Source: Lysobacterales bacterium
GTDB lineage: Bacteria > Pseudomonadota > Gammaproteobacteria > Xanthomonadales > Rhodanobacteraceae
Assembly (NCBI GenBank): GCA_017305055.1
Contig: JAFKMZ010000011.1
Coordinates: 67,702-131,701, forward strand
Length of the DNA stretch: 64,000 nucleotides
Reading direction: 5' to 3'
Shown here: piece by piece, positions 41,983-50,900 of the stretch
How the letters are laid out: each line of letters starts with the position of its first letter
Position numbering within the stretch: position 1 is the first letter of the stretch
Notes under the pieces: model-generated
What the model was told of the DNA's origin: nothing
Databases searched by the model: none
What the model saw: only the letters and a program-made list of their open reading frames with translations
Program-made: the position numbers and the translations under genes

Positions 41983-42519
41983 ATGCTGGCCGCGCAAGCA
42001 CAGGTCCTGCCGATTGCACCAGAGGACACGATCGTCCCCGACAAGGTGCGCGCGGCCATCGACGTGCTGATCAACGGCGAGCATTTCCGCCACACCGGCG
42101 ACCCGAAGCTGCCCCTGCTCTGGTACCTGCGTGATGTGCTGCGCCTGACCGGCACCAAGATTGCCGGCGAGCTGGCCAGCAGCGGCGCCGACCTGGTGCT
42201 CGTGGCTGGCAAACCCGTTCCTGCCGCGGGTGTGACCATCGAGCAGCTGGCCGGGCGCGAGGTACTCACCGTGGAAGGCCTGGCGGCCAACGACGGCACC
42301 CTGCATCCGCTGCAACAGGCCTTCATCGACGAGGACGCGATCGGCTGCGGCTATTGCACGCCGGGGTGGCTGATCTCCGGTGTCGCCCTGCTCCAGCGCA
42401 AGCCGCAACCCACCGACGACGACATCGACCAGTTGCCGAACGTATGCCGTTGTGGCTGCCAGACGCGCGTGCGCCGCGCGATCAAGCGTGCCGCCGCGGG
42501 CAAGGCCAACGTGGCATGA
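41983..42519 (+). CDS. Molybdenum-hydroxylase-type small subunit lacking its ferredoxin cluster ligands
   Basis: A 178-residue relative of the [2Fe-2S] subunit of isoquinoline oxidoreductase/aldehyde oxidoreductases (IorA, CoxS group). The C-terminal helical domain keeps its cluster ligands: C122-x2-C125 and C155-x-C157 (GCGYC, VCRCGC). The N-terminal plant-ferredoxin domain aligns without gaps over GTKIAGELASSGADLVLVAG, but each of its four Cys is replaced: G62, S67, D70 and A82. Other frames over this stretch do not restore the cysteines, so it is a true loss. The start ATG at 41983 follows GGAGGAG by six nt. It overlaps the large-subunit gene by four nt. It may bind one cluster, with no outer cluster to pass electrons on. 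Confidence 0.85.
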   Translation: MLAAQAQVLPIAPEDTIVPDKVRAAIDVLINGEHFRHTGDPKLPLLWYLRDVLRLTGTKIAGELASSGADLVLVAGKPVPAAGVTIEQLAGREVLTVEGLAANDGTLHPLQQAFIDEDAIGCGYCTPGWLISGVALLQRKPQPTDDDIDQLPNVCRCGCQTRVRRAIKRAAAGKANVA

Positions 42520-44786
42520 GCGTGGTGGATGGACCGCTGCCGTATCTGCGCCTGTCACGCCGGCGCTTCCTGCAGGTGCTGGCCGGTGGCGCCGGCGTGC
42601 TGATGGTCGGCATCGGCCAGGCGCGTGCCGATGCGCCGCCGCTGCCTCCCGGCCTGCTCGGCGACAACTTCCATGCCCTCGGTGCCTACGTGCGCATCGA
42701 TGCCGAGGGCAACGTGCTGATCGGTGCGCGCGATCCGGATACCGGCACCGGTGTGGCCACCTCCCTGCCGCTGATCATTGCCGAGGAGATGGATGCCGAC
42801 TGGAACCGCGTCAGCGTGGTGCCGCTGGGCCTGGACGTCAGCGACGCCAACGGCCAGCCGCGCTGGACGTATGGCCGCCAGCTTGGCGGCACCGGTACCT
42901 CGATTCCCGCGGCGTGGGCCGACCTGCGCCCGGTCGGCGCGCTGGTGCGCTGGATGCTGCTGCAGGCGGCAGCGACCCGGTTGGGCGTGAAGGCCGAGCG
43001 CCTGCGTTGCGAATCGGGGACGGTCATTGCGCCGGACGGCCGCCGCGTCACCTATGGCAGCCTGGCCGGCGCCGCGAGCGATGTGGCCTTGCCCGGCCAG
43101 GTGCCGCCGCTCAAGTCGCCACAGCAGTATCGACTGATCGGCCGCGATGCCGGGGATGTCGATGCCCGCGCCATGGTGACCGGCCAGCTGCGCTTTGCCA
43201 TCGACGAGCGTCCGGGTGATTTCCTGGTAGCCGTGCTGGCTCAATGCCCCTGGCCTGACGGCACGCTGGCCGAACTCGACAGCAAGGAGGCGCTGGCCGT
43301 CGACGGCGTGGCCAAGGTGCTCCGTATCACCCCCGAGCCCGGCCTGCCCTGGGGCAGCACGGCAATCGCGCCAGCCGTCGCCGTGCTGGCCACGAGCACC
43401 TGGTCTGCGCTGCAGGGCCGGAGCAAGCTCAAGCTGACGTGGCACCCTGGCCCCAGCGCCAGCGAGGACAGCGGGGTGCTGGAGCAGCAGGCGTCCAAGC
43501 TGCTGGACGGCCAAACCGATCCGACCATGCGCGTGCGCAACGACGGCGACGTGGACGCCGCCGGCAAGCACGCCGCGCGCCGCTTCGATGCCACCTACTT
43601 CCAGCCTTGGCTGGCACACGCCACCGCCGAGCCGATGAACTGCATCGTGCGCCTGGACAAGGACCAGGCCCAGCTCGTGGTCCCGACACAGGCGCCGCAG
43701 CAGGCCTGGTCGGTGGTGCGGCGCCTGACCGGCCTGGCACCGGCGCAGATCGACATCCAGGTGCCACGCGTGGGCGGTGGCTACGGACGCCGCCTGGATC
43801 ACGACTACGTGGCCGAGGCGGTGATGCTGGCCAAGGCGGTCGACAAGACCGTGTGCCTGTGGTGGTCGCGCGAGCAGGACCTGGCCCACGACTACTACCA
43901 GCCCGGTTGCGTGCACCGGCTGGAGGCGATCGTCGACCGCAAGCGCGACGTGATTGCCTGGACCCAGCGCATGGCCAGCGCTTCGGCCACGGCGCGCCGC
44001 GGGGTTCCCGACGCCCGCCTGTGGGCCTCCGAGCTGCGTGCCACGCAGATGCCTGCCGCGCTGGTCCCCAACTACCGCAGCGACTGGTATGCGCTCTCCA
44101 GCGCCGTGCCGCGTGGGCCCATGCGCGGCGCGCCCGACGTGGCCAACGCCTTCGTGGTGGAGAGCTTCATCGACGAGATCGCGCACCAGCTGCGCGAGAA
44201 TCCATTGGCGTTCAAGCAGCGCCTGCTGGGCGAGCCGCGCCAGCTGCCGCTGGGCGACGGCAGCACGCTCGACATCGGCCGCCTGCGCAACGTGCTGGAG
44301 CTGGTTGCCGAGCGCATCGGCTGGAAGGACTGGCTGCACAGCGTGAATGGGCTCGGGCTTGCCTGCTGGCATCTCGGTGGCGCCTACGTGGCGCACGCAG
44401 TGGAGGTGGCCGTGGATGGCGAGCGTTTGGTCATTCAGCGCGTGGTCTGCGCGGTGGACGTCGGCCGTGTCATCAACCGATTGGGATTGGCCGACCAGGT
44501 CGCCGGCGCGACGCTCGATGCGATGTCCAACGCCTTGAACCTGGCGATCACCTTCAAGGGCGGGCGCATCCAGCAGCAGACCCTGGCCGACTACCCGCTG
44601 GCCAGCATGGCGCAGCTGCCCAATGACGTCGAGGTCATCACCGTCCCGGGCGACCGTCCACCAACGGGGGCGAGCTTCCTCGCCATGCCGAGCGCGGCGC
44701 CGGCCCTGGCCAACGCAGTGTTCCGCGCCAGCGCCGTGCGCGTGCGCCGCCTGCCGCTGCTGGCGGAATGGGAGCGCTTGCGCTAG
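42516..44786 (+). CDS. IorB-like molybdopterin subunit with altered active site
   Basis: A 756-residue homologue of the large molybdenum-cofactor subunit of xanthine-oxidase-family enzymes (IorB subgroup). A Tat signal (SRRRFLQ, residues 14-20, then a hydrophobic run) sends it to the periplasm with the small subunit as passenger. Family landmarks are kept: SLPLIIAEEMDADW, VGGGYGRRLDHDYVAEA, RGPMRGAP, VVCAVDVGRVIN. Key residues are not. The cofactor motif GQG reads GTG (T78), and in the C-terminal GEP motif the catalytic Glu aligns with F721 (PPTGASFLAMP). Such a protein is unlikely to hydroxylate substrates in the usual way. The frame is intact over 2.27 kb, so it is under selection for some role. 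No cytochrome or XdhC-type maturation gene is adjacent. Confidence 0.85.
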   Translation: MSVVDGPLPYLRLSRRRFLQVLAGGAGVLMVGIGQARADAPPLPPGLLGDNFHALGAYVRIDAEGNVLIGARDPDTGTGVATSLPLIIAEEMDADWNRVSVVPLGLDVSDANGQPRWTYGRQLGGTGTSIPAAWADLRPVGALVRWMLLQAAATRLGVKAERLRCESGTVIAPDGRRVTYGSLAGAASDVALPGQVPPLKSPQQYRLIGRDAGDVDARAMVTGQLRFAIDERPGDFLVAVLAQCPWPDGTLAELDSKEALAVDGVAKVLRITPEPGLPWGSTAIAPAVAVLATSTWSALQGRSKLKLTWHPGPSASEDSGVLEQQASKLLDGQTDPTMRVRNDGDVDAAGKHAARRFDATYFQPWLAHATAEPMNCIVRLDKDQAQLVVPTQAPQQAWSVVRRLTGLAPAQIDIQVPRVGGGYGRRLDHDYVAEAVMLAKAVDKTVCLWWSREQDLAHDYYQPGCVHRLEAIVDRKRDVIAWTQRMASASATARRGVPDARLWASELRATQMPAALVPNYRSDWYALSSAVPRGPMRGAPDVANAFVVESFIDEIAHQLRENPLAFKQRLLGEPRQLPLGDGSTLDIGRLRNVLELVAERIGWKDWLHSVNGLGLACWHLGGAYVAHAVEVAVDGERLVIQRVVCAVDVGRVINRLGLADQVAGATLDAMSNALNLAITFKGGRIQQQTLADYPLASMAQLPNDVEVITVPGDRPPTGASFLAMPSAAPALANAVFRASAVRVRRLPLLAEWERLR

Positions 44787-44860
44787 TCCTTTGCGCGCGG
44801 TACCGGGTCGCCGGTGTGGCCCGTTCCACGGCAATCTCGTCCACCCTGGGCCTCGCCTCG

Positions 44861-45604
44861 TCAGCGCAGGCGCAGGACGAGTTGGGTGACGCTGAGTGCA
44901 ATGATCAGGCTGCCCACGGCCACCAGCATCACCCGCTCCGGCAGGTGGCGCACCAGCCAGGCGGCAAATGGGGCGGCGATCGTTCCGCCGACGAGCAGGC
45001 CAAGCACGATCGACCAGTGGCCGATGCCGATATGCCAGGCCAAGGCGCCCGCCACACAGGTGGTGACCACGAATTCGGCGGCGTTCACCGAACCGATCGT
45101 GCGGCGCACATTGCCGCCCCGGGCCACGAGGGTGCTGGTGGCGATCGGCCCCCAGCCGCCGCCGCCCATCGCATCGAGCGCGCCGGCAACCAGGCCGAGC
45201 CACCCGGGATGACGCACCCGATGGCGTGACAGACGCTTGCCGAATGCGCGCGACAACACCATGACGCCGAGGATCAGCAGGTAAATGACGACGAGTGGAC
45301 GGATCGTCTCGCCAGGCACGTTGGCGAGCACCGTCGCGCCGAGGATGCCGCCGATCGCGCCCGGGATGGCCAGTTGCCGGAACAGCTTCCAGCTGACGTT
45401 GCCGAACCAGGCATGGGCGGCGCCGGAGGCACCGGTGGTGAAGACCTCGGCCGTGTGCACCGTGGCGCTGGCCACCGCGGGCGGCAAGCCGAGCGCCAGC
45501 AGGATCGAGCTGGACACCAGGCCGTAGGCCATGCCCAGCGCACCGTCGACCAGTTGCGCGAACAGGCCGATACCCACGAAAAGGAAGAAATGAGCCAGGT
45601 CCAT
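44861..45604 (-). CDS. TSUP-family (TauE/SafE) membrane transporter
   Basis: A 247-residue integral membrane protein with about eight hydrophobic segments, of the sulfite exporter TauE/SafE (TSUP) family. These carry sulfur-containing or other small anions across the inner membrane. The duplicated motif LVDGALGMAYGLVSSSILL (N-terminal half) and LVAGALDAMGGGGWGPI (C-terminal half) is diagnostic. Substrate cannot be assigned. The ATG at 45604 (MDLAHFF) is preferred over upstream in-frame codons that encode a Pro/Arg-rich, untypical stretch. It diverges from dgcN and converges on the molybdopterin-type operon. Confidence 0.88.
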   Translation of the reverse strand: MDLAHFFLFVGIGLFAQLVDGALGMAYGLVSSSILLALGLPPAVASATVHTAEVFTTGASGAAHAWFGNVSWKLFRQLAIPGAIGGILGATVLANVPGETIRPLVVIYLLILGVMVLSRAFGKRLSRHRVRHPGWLGLVAGALDAMGGGGWGPIATSTLVARGGNVRRTIGSVNAAEFVVTTCVAGALAWHIGIGHWSIVLGLLVGGTIAAPFAAWLVRHLPERVMLVAVGSLIIALSVTQLVLRLR

Positions 45605-45814
45605 ATTGCGTCTGCGTGCACTGCCACCAGGCGGTCCCGGCGTGCCGGACCGCCTGCGTGATGGATCGGTCGGGTCAGGCGCCACTTTGCCACGCCAGGC
45701 TGGCGCTGCCTATCCGCGCCGGCAGCACCCCTTACTTCGCACCTGGCGCAGGCCTAGACTGACGGACTTGCGCCGCGCGACCGCGCCAGGCGCCATCGAC
45801 CCAGGAACGATCCC

Positions 45815-46849
45815 ATGCCTGTTGCCCTCCGTGCACCGTACCTGTTGTTTCTCGGCGACGTACCCGCGGCATCCGATGCCAAGACCGCGGCCGGTATCGC
45901 GCATTGGCGCCGTGAGCTGTGCTGTGGGCAGCTGCGGCTTCCGGGATGCCAGGCCGACGTCGGATTGCCCGATGTCAGCCTGGCGCAGGCCAGGGAGCGT
46001 GGCGCGCAAAGCCTGGTCATCGGCATTGCGCCGGTCGGCGGTGCGTTTGCCCCGTCGTGGCTGGAGACCATGCGCGAGGCCGCGCGCCTGGGCCTGGACA
46101 TCGTCAGCGGCATGCACGCCCCGCTGCGCGAGGTTCCGGGGCTGGCGGAACTGGCGGCGGCCTCTGGCGCCCGCCTGGTCGACGTGCGCGTACCGCCGGA
46201 GCATTTGCCGGTGGGCACGGGCGCCAAGCGTTCCGGCCATCGCCTGCTGACCGTGGGCACCGACTGCGCGGTGGGCAAGAAATACACCGCGCTGTCGATC
46301 GATCGCGCCTTGCGCGCGCGCGGTCGCGACTCCACCTTCCGCGCCACCGGGCAGACCGGCATCATGCTTGCCGGTGCCGGCATCCCGATCGATGCGGTGG
46401 TCAGCGATTTCGTCGCCGGTGCGGCCGAGGTGCTGTCCCCGGCCAACGCGCCCGGGCACTGGGATGTCGTGGAGGGACAGGGCTCGCTGTTCCATCCGGG
46501 CTTTGCCGCGGTCACGCTCGGCCTGCTGCACGGTACGCAGCCGGATGCGCTGGTGCTGTGCCACGACCTGGCGCGCAGCACGATCGAGGATCTGCCGGAC
46601 TTCTCCATCCCGCCGCTCGCGACCTGCATCGCGCGCTACGTGGAGGCGGCGCGGCTGACCAATGCCGTGGTGCGCTGCATCGGCGTGGCGGTGAACGCTT
46701 CGAGCCTGGGCACGGCCGAATATGCGCGACGGCGCGCGGCAATCGAGGCCGAGACCGGCCTGCCTTGCGTCGACCCGATCCGGGACGGCGTCGAGGTCCT
46801 GGTGGATGCACTGGATGCCGCCTTCGGCACCGCCGGAGCGGCGGCATGA
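45815..46849 (+). CDS. dgcN: DgcN-like D-glutamate N-acetyltransferase (DUF1611)
   Basis: A 344-residue cytosolic protein of the DUF1611 family. Members described as DgcN acetylate D-glutamate, and the partner DgcA racemises the N-acetyl product on the way to L-glutamate. An N-terminal Rossmann-like part (LLFLGDVPAASDAKTAAGI) and a P-loop-like segment GTDCAVGKKYTAL near residue 147 are typical, followed by FRATGQTGIM and a conserved GQGSLFHPG near 226. The ATG at 45815 follows AGGAA by seven nt. It overlaps dgcA by ATGA, the usual arrangement of this pair. The assignment follows the family and gene pair. Confidence 0.82.
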   Translation: MPVALRAPYLLFLGDVPAASDAKTAAGIAHWRRELCCGQLRLPGCQADVGLPDVSLAQARERGAQSLVIGIAPVGGAFAPSWLETMREAARLGLDIVSGMHAPLREVPGLAELAAASGARLVDVRVPPEHLPVGTGAKRSGHRLLTVGTDCAVGKKYTALSIDRALRARGRDSTFRATGQTGIMLAGAGIPIDAVVSDFVAGAAEVLSPANAPGHWDVVEGQGSLFHPGFAAVTLGLLHGTQPDALVLCHDLARSTIEDLPDFSIPPLATCIARYVEAARLTNAVVRCIGVAVNASSLGTAEYARRRAAIEAETGLPCVDPIRDGVEVLVDALDAAFGTAGAAA

Positions 46850-47856
46850 GCGCGCCACGCCTCGACGCACTCAGCGTGCAGGTCGCGATCGAGAACTTTC
46901 CCCTGCGCGAACCCTTCACCATCACCGGCAGCACCATGTGGGACACCGACGTCGTGGTGGTCACTCTGGGCAAGGACGGGCAGCTGGGCCGCGGCGAAGC
47001 TTCCGGCGTCTCCTACCATGCCGGCGACGATGCGCCGGGCATGCTCCGGCAGATCGAGGCGGTGCGTGGCAAGCTGGAGGCGGGATTGGATCGCGAGGCA
47101 TTGCAGGCCCTGCTGCCCGCCGGCGGTGCGCGCAACGCGGTGGATTGCGCACTGTGGGACCTGGAGGCCAAGCTGGACGGCCGGCCGGCATGGCAGATCG
47201 CCGGGCTCGAAACCCCGCGCGCCCTGCTCACCACGTTCACCGTGGGCGCGAACGTGCCGGCGAAGATGGCTGCCGATGCGCGGGCCTACGTCCAGGCCAG
47301 GGCGATCAAGATGAAGCTGACCGGCGAGGCCGAGGATGCCGACCGCGTGCGCGCCGTGCGTGCCGCGCGCCCGGAGGTGTGGCTCAGCATCGACGCCAAC
47401 CAGGGCTTCGACCGCGCCTCGCTGGCCCGCCTCATGCCGGTGCTGGTCGAGGCCCGCGTGCAGCTGGTCGAGCAGCCGTTCCCGATCGGCCAGGAGGCCC
47501 TGATGGATGGCCTGGACTGCCCCATCCCGTGTGCCGCGGACGAAAGCGCGCAGGGCCTCGCCGACTTGCGTGGCCTGGTCGGGCGCTTCCAGGTGGTCAA
47601 CATCAAGTTGGACAAGTGCGGCGGCCTCAGCGAGGGCCTGGCCATGGCGCGCGAGGCACGCCGGCTGGGCCTCGAGGTCATGGTCGGCAACATGATCGGC
47701 AGCTCGCTGGCCATGGCCCCGGCGTTCCTGGTCGGCCAGCTGTGCTCGGTGGTGGATCTCGACGGGCCGGTGTTCCTGCAGCGCGACCGGCCACACCCTG
47801 TCAGCTACGTGGACGGCAAGGTGTCGTGCCCGGATGCGTTGTGGGGCGGCGCCTGA
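46846..47856 (+). CDS. dgcA: DgcA-like racemase / dipeptide epimerase (enolase superfamily)
   Basis: A 336-residue enolase-superfamily enzyme of the Ala-Glu epimerase subgroup. The acid/base Lys pair lies in IKMKLTG near residue 155, the metal ligands are Asp in SIDANQG (near 180), Glu in VEQPF (near 207) and Asp in ADES (near 228), and the second catalytic Lys is in NIKLDKCGG near 252. Close relatives epimerise L-Ala-D/L-Glu, a peptidoglycan dipeptide; those paired with DUF1611 act on N-acetyl-D-glutamate. Either activity fits the surrounding D-amino-acid genes. It overlaps dgcN and is convergent with the first TonB receptor. Confidence 0.86.
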   Translation: MSAPRLDALSVQVAIENFPLREPFTITGSTMWDTDVVVVTLGKDGQLGRGEASGVSYHAGDDAPGMLRQIEAVRGKLEAGLDREALQALLPAGGARNAVDCALWDLEAKLDGRPAWQIAGLETPRALLTTFTVGANVPAKMAADARAYVQARAIKMKLTGEAEDADRVRAVRAARPEVWLSIDANQGFDRASLARLMPVLVEARVQLVEQPFPIGQEALMDGLDCPIPCAADESAQGLADLRGLVGRFQVVNIKLDKCGGLSEGLAMAREARRLGLEVMVGNMIGSSLAMAPAFLVGQLCSVVDLDGPVFLQRDRPHPVSYVDGKVSCPDALWGGA

Positions 47857-47870
47857 GCCATGCCTCCGGT

Positions 47871-47898
47871 GGCCGCCGCCGGCTTCTCGGCGGCGGCC
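47871..47898. terminator. GC-rich hairpin between convergent dgcA and TonB receptor
   Basis: GGCCGCCGCCG (47871-47881) and CGGCGGCGGCC (47888-47898) form a perfect 11-bp stem with a 6-nt loop in a 63-nt gap between convergent genes. No T-run follows on either strand; it may act as a strong pause or processing hairpin that insulates the two transcripts. Confidence 0.5.
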
Positions 47899-47919
47899 GG
47901 ATGCAGGCCGGCCAGGCTT

Positions 47920-50835
47920 CTAGTCGAACTTGTACTCGGCCATCAGGTAGTACGAACGGCCGCGCGGGTCGGCTACGCGCGGCTCCCAGGTGGCACCGGA
48001 GGCAAAGTCCACCTGGTGGGCGGTGAACGGCGGGTCCTCGTTCAGCAGGTTGCGTACCGCGAAGGTGAGCGTGGTGTTCTTCAGGCCGGACCAGCTCGTG
48101 CTGTAGTTGTACACGAGGTAGTCGTCCACGTCCGGGTTCCAGTTCGGCGGAATGTAGCTGTCGTTGGCGACGCTGATCGGCAGCTCATCCTTGTAGCCCG
48201 CGCGGTAGATCTGGGTGAGCGTGTGGGTCCAGTCGCCCTTGGCCCAGCTCAGGTTGAGGGTGTGCTTCCACTTCAGCGGCAGGTTGTAGAACTGGACGTA
48301 CTCACCGACCTCGTTGTGGCTGTAAGGCTGGTTGGCCAGCGATTTTTCCTTGAAGCTGGCGATGTAACTGCCGTTGAGGTTGATGTGCCAGCGGCCACCG
48401 GCCAATTCGCCGAACAGGTTGGCGTCCAGCTCGACACCGCTCATCAGCGTGCCGCCGGAGTTGATGAAGCGGCGGTCGATCTCGACCACCTTGCCACTGG
48501 CATCGCGGATCCAGTTGGCGGAGAACAAGGCGTAGTTTTCGATCAGCGTAGGCAGGTCCGGCGAGCGGATCGTGTTGGTGCGCTCGATTTCCCACCAGTC
48601 GACACTGGCATTGAAGTTGGCCACCGGCGAATACACCAGGCCGAAACTCTTCTGCTTGGCCTTCTCCGGCTGCAGGTCGGTCTTGCCGCCGGTGACGATG
48701 GTTGGCTGGATCAGCGCGCAACCCGCCACCGTTTCACTGACCACACCCGAAGGGCAGCTGGCTGGATCCACCAGGTCACGGCCGAAGTAGTCGACCCGGT
48801 TAACCCCGGCAAACAACTTGGTGAACTCGGGCACCTTGAACCCGGTGCTGTAGGCGCCGCGGAACGCCAGGCTCTCGATCGGCTGCCACTTGAACGAGTA
48901 CTTGGGATTGACCGTGCTGCCGAAGGTGTCGTACTGGTCACGGCGTCCGGCCAGGGTCACGTCCAGCGTCTTCACGATGGGCAGGTAGAGCTCGGCGTAG
49001 ACGGCCTTGACGTCACGGTGCACCTCAGGCAGCTCGCTGGTCTCGTCGAACGGCGCCTGGTAGATGGTGTCGTAGTTGAGCGGCAAGCCGTTCAGCACCT
49101 GGACGCCGCCAAACTTGAAACCTTCGCGCCGCGCCTCCACGCCGGCCGCCAACTGCGCCTCGCCACCCCACAGGTTGAAGCCGAGGCCGCCATTGACGCT
49201 GGCGTCCAGGGTGGTCACGGTGGAATCGCCGCCATACAGGTTGATGCCGGTGGCGGAGGCATGGCGCAATCCATCGAGGGCCGCTGTGCTCTGCGCCTGG
49301 TCCGGCATGAGGAACGGGTTCAGCGTGCCGCTGCCGAGCAGATCCTGCAGCCCGCTGGAGAAGTAGTAACCTCCGGCCAGCGTCGAGGTGGCCCTGCTGG
49401 ATGCGTGTGACAGGCCGACGTCGTAGGTCCAGGTGCCGATCGTGCCATCGGTGCCGACCAGCACCCGGTAGGCCTTGGTGGTGGTCTCGATCTGTTTCGG
49501 GCCGCAGGCCATGCAGCGCCAGCGATAGGGGATCTTGTTGCCATACACCAGGTTGCTGGTGCCAAAGTAGTTGGCCATGGCGTCGTAGATCTTGTCGTAG
49601 GTGGCCTGGGTGTCCGGGGTCAGCGGGTACCAGGTTGTCGGGTTGAGCACGGCGGTCGCCGAGGCGCTGGAACTGAGCTGCAGCGGTTCGTACTCGCGTT
49701 CCACCTTCACCCGTGAGCCCATCGCCTCGGCGTAGACCTTGTGGTCCTCGTCGATCTTGAAGGTGGCGTGGCCCATGAACTGGAGGCTGTCCTGCGGTTG
49801 CTGCAGCGCCTGTGCGGCCGGGTAGTCCCAGGCGCAGGCGTATTTCAGGCTGGCGCTGTCCCACAGCCGGTAATCGTATGGCCCCATGTTCGGGCCACCG
49901 CTGGCGCAGCCGGAGGCACCAGGCAGGTTGAGGATGTTGACGTTGCCGGCGTTGGCGCCGCCGGCGGGATCGGGCAGCGAGCCGTTGATGATGCCGCCGG
50001 TGACGTTGGTCACCGTGGCAAAAGGCGTGCCCCGGGTATCCGGCGACACGCCGCGGTCGGGCTGGAAGCTGTTGGCGAAGTCGCGCTGGCCGCTGCGCAG
50101 GATCTGGGCGTGGCGGTAATTGAGCGTGCCCCACGCGTTCCAGCCCTGGCGGTCGAGGTCGCCGATGCCACCCAGCACGCTGTAGGTCGAGATGTTGCCG
50201 CCACCGTCCTCGGTGGCGTCGATGCCGGCGTTGACCGTGGCACCCTGGTAGTCGGTGCGGGTGATGAAGTTGATCACGCCACCGATGGCGTCGGTACCGT
50301 ACATGGCCGAGGCGCCGTCGCGCAGCACCTCGACGCGTTCGACCGCGGCAAACGGAATGGAGTTGAGGTCCACGGCCTGGCCGCGCAGGCCATGCGTGGC
50401 GACGCGGCGTCCGTTCAACAGCACCAGCGTCGCGTCCGAGCCCTGGCCACGCAGGTTGGCACCGGACACGCCGGCCGTGCCGCGCAATTCACCCAGATCC
50501 ATGTCCACCGCGGCCGAAGTGAGGCCGTCGGCGCCGTTGCCGGCGATGTTGAGGAACTGCAGCAGTTGTTCGGCCGAGACGATGCCCTCGGCGTCGATGG
50601 TCTGCCTCTGGATGACAGTGATCGGCAGGGCCTGCTCGATGTCGACGCGCTTGATGCGCGAGCCGGTGACGGTGACTTCCTTGAGCGTCGTGGCCGCCGT
50701 CGGCTGGGTCTCGGCCGAGGACGACTGGGTCGCCTGCTGGGCTGCGGCCGGCACGGCGAGGGCAGCGAGCAGCGCCGCACAGAGAAGATTCAAGGAGATG
50801 TCGCGCCGACTGTGTGGGATTTGCGTGCTATGCAT
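47920..50835 (-). CDS. TonB-dependent outer-membrane receptor
   Basis: A 971-residue TonB-dependent receptor. Signal peptide (LLCAALLAALAVPAAAQ) comes first, then a TonB box-like stretch (LKEVTVTGSRIKR, near residue 52), the plug domain (about 65-180, with LNGRRVATHG and DGASAMYGTDAIGGVINF), and a 22-strand barrel ending YYLMAEYKFD. The N-terminus has no STN signalling domain. This subgroup, with the VTGSRI start, is expanded in Xanthomonadales for sugars and peptides. The neighbours (serine hydrolase, permease, dgcNA) point to a D-amino acid or peptide substrate. The ATG at 50835 follows GGAGAA. Confidence 0.92.
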   Translation of the reverse strand: MHSTQIPHSRRDISLNLLCAALLAALAVPAAAQQATQSSSAETQPTAATTLKEVTVTGSRIKRVDIEQALPITVIQRQTIDAEGIVSAEQLLQFLNIAGNGADGLTSAAVDMDLGELRGTAGVSGANLRGQGSDATLVLLNGRRVATHGLRGQAVDLNSIPFAAVERVEVLRDGASAMYGTDAIGGVINFITRTDYQGATVNAGIDATEDGGGNISTYSVLGGIGDLDRQGWNAWGTLNYRHAQILRSGQRDFANSFQPDRGVSPDTRGTPFATVTNVTGGIINGSLPDPAGGANAGNVNILNLPGASGCASGGPNMGPYDYRLWDSASLKYACAWDYPAAQALQQPQDSLQFMGHATFKIDEDHKVYAEAMGSRVKVEREYEPLQLSSSASATAVLNPTTWYPLTPDTQATYDKIYDAMANYFGTSNLVYGNKIPYRWRCMACGPKQIETTTKAYRVLVGTDGTIGTWTYDVGLSHASSRATSTLAGGYYFSSGLQDLLGSGTLNPFLMPDQAQSTAALDGLRHASATGINLYGGDSTVTTLDASVNGGLGFNLWGGEAQLAAGVEARREGFKFGGVQVLNGLPLNYDTIYQAPFDETSELPEVHRDVKAVYAELYLPIVKTLDVTLAGRRDQYDTFGSTVNPKYSFKWQPIESLAFRGAYSTGFKVPEFTKLFAGVNRVDYFGRDLVDPASCPSGVVSETVAGCALIQPTIVTGGKTDLQPEKAKQKSFGLVYSPVANFNASVDWWEIERTNTIRSPDLPTLIENYALFSANWIRDASGKVVEIDRRFINSGGTLMSGVELDANLFGELAGGRWHINLNGSYIASFKEKSLANQPYSHNEVGEYVQFYNLPLKWKHTLNLSWAKGDWTHTLTQIYRAGYKDELPISVANDSYIPPNWNPDVDDYLVYNYSTSWSGLKNTTLTFAVRNLLNEDPPFTAHQVDFASGATWEPRVADPRGRSYYLMAEYKFD

Positions 50836-50900
50836 GATGGGTTCTCCAGCAGATGGGATGGCGGATCAAGCGGGGCAACTTTCTGTTGCGGAAAGCGGAG

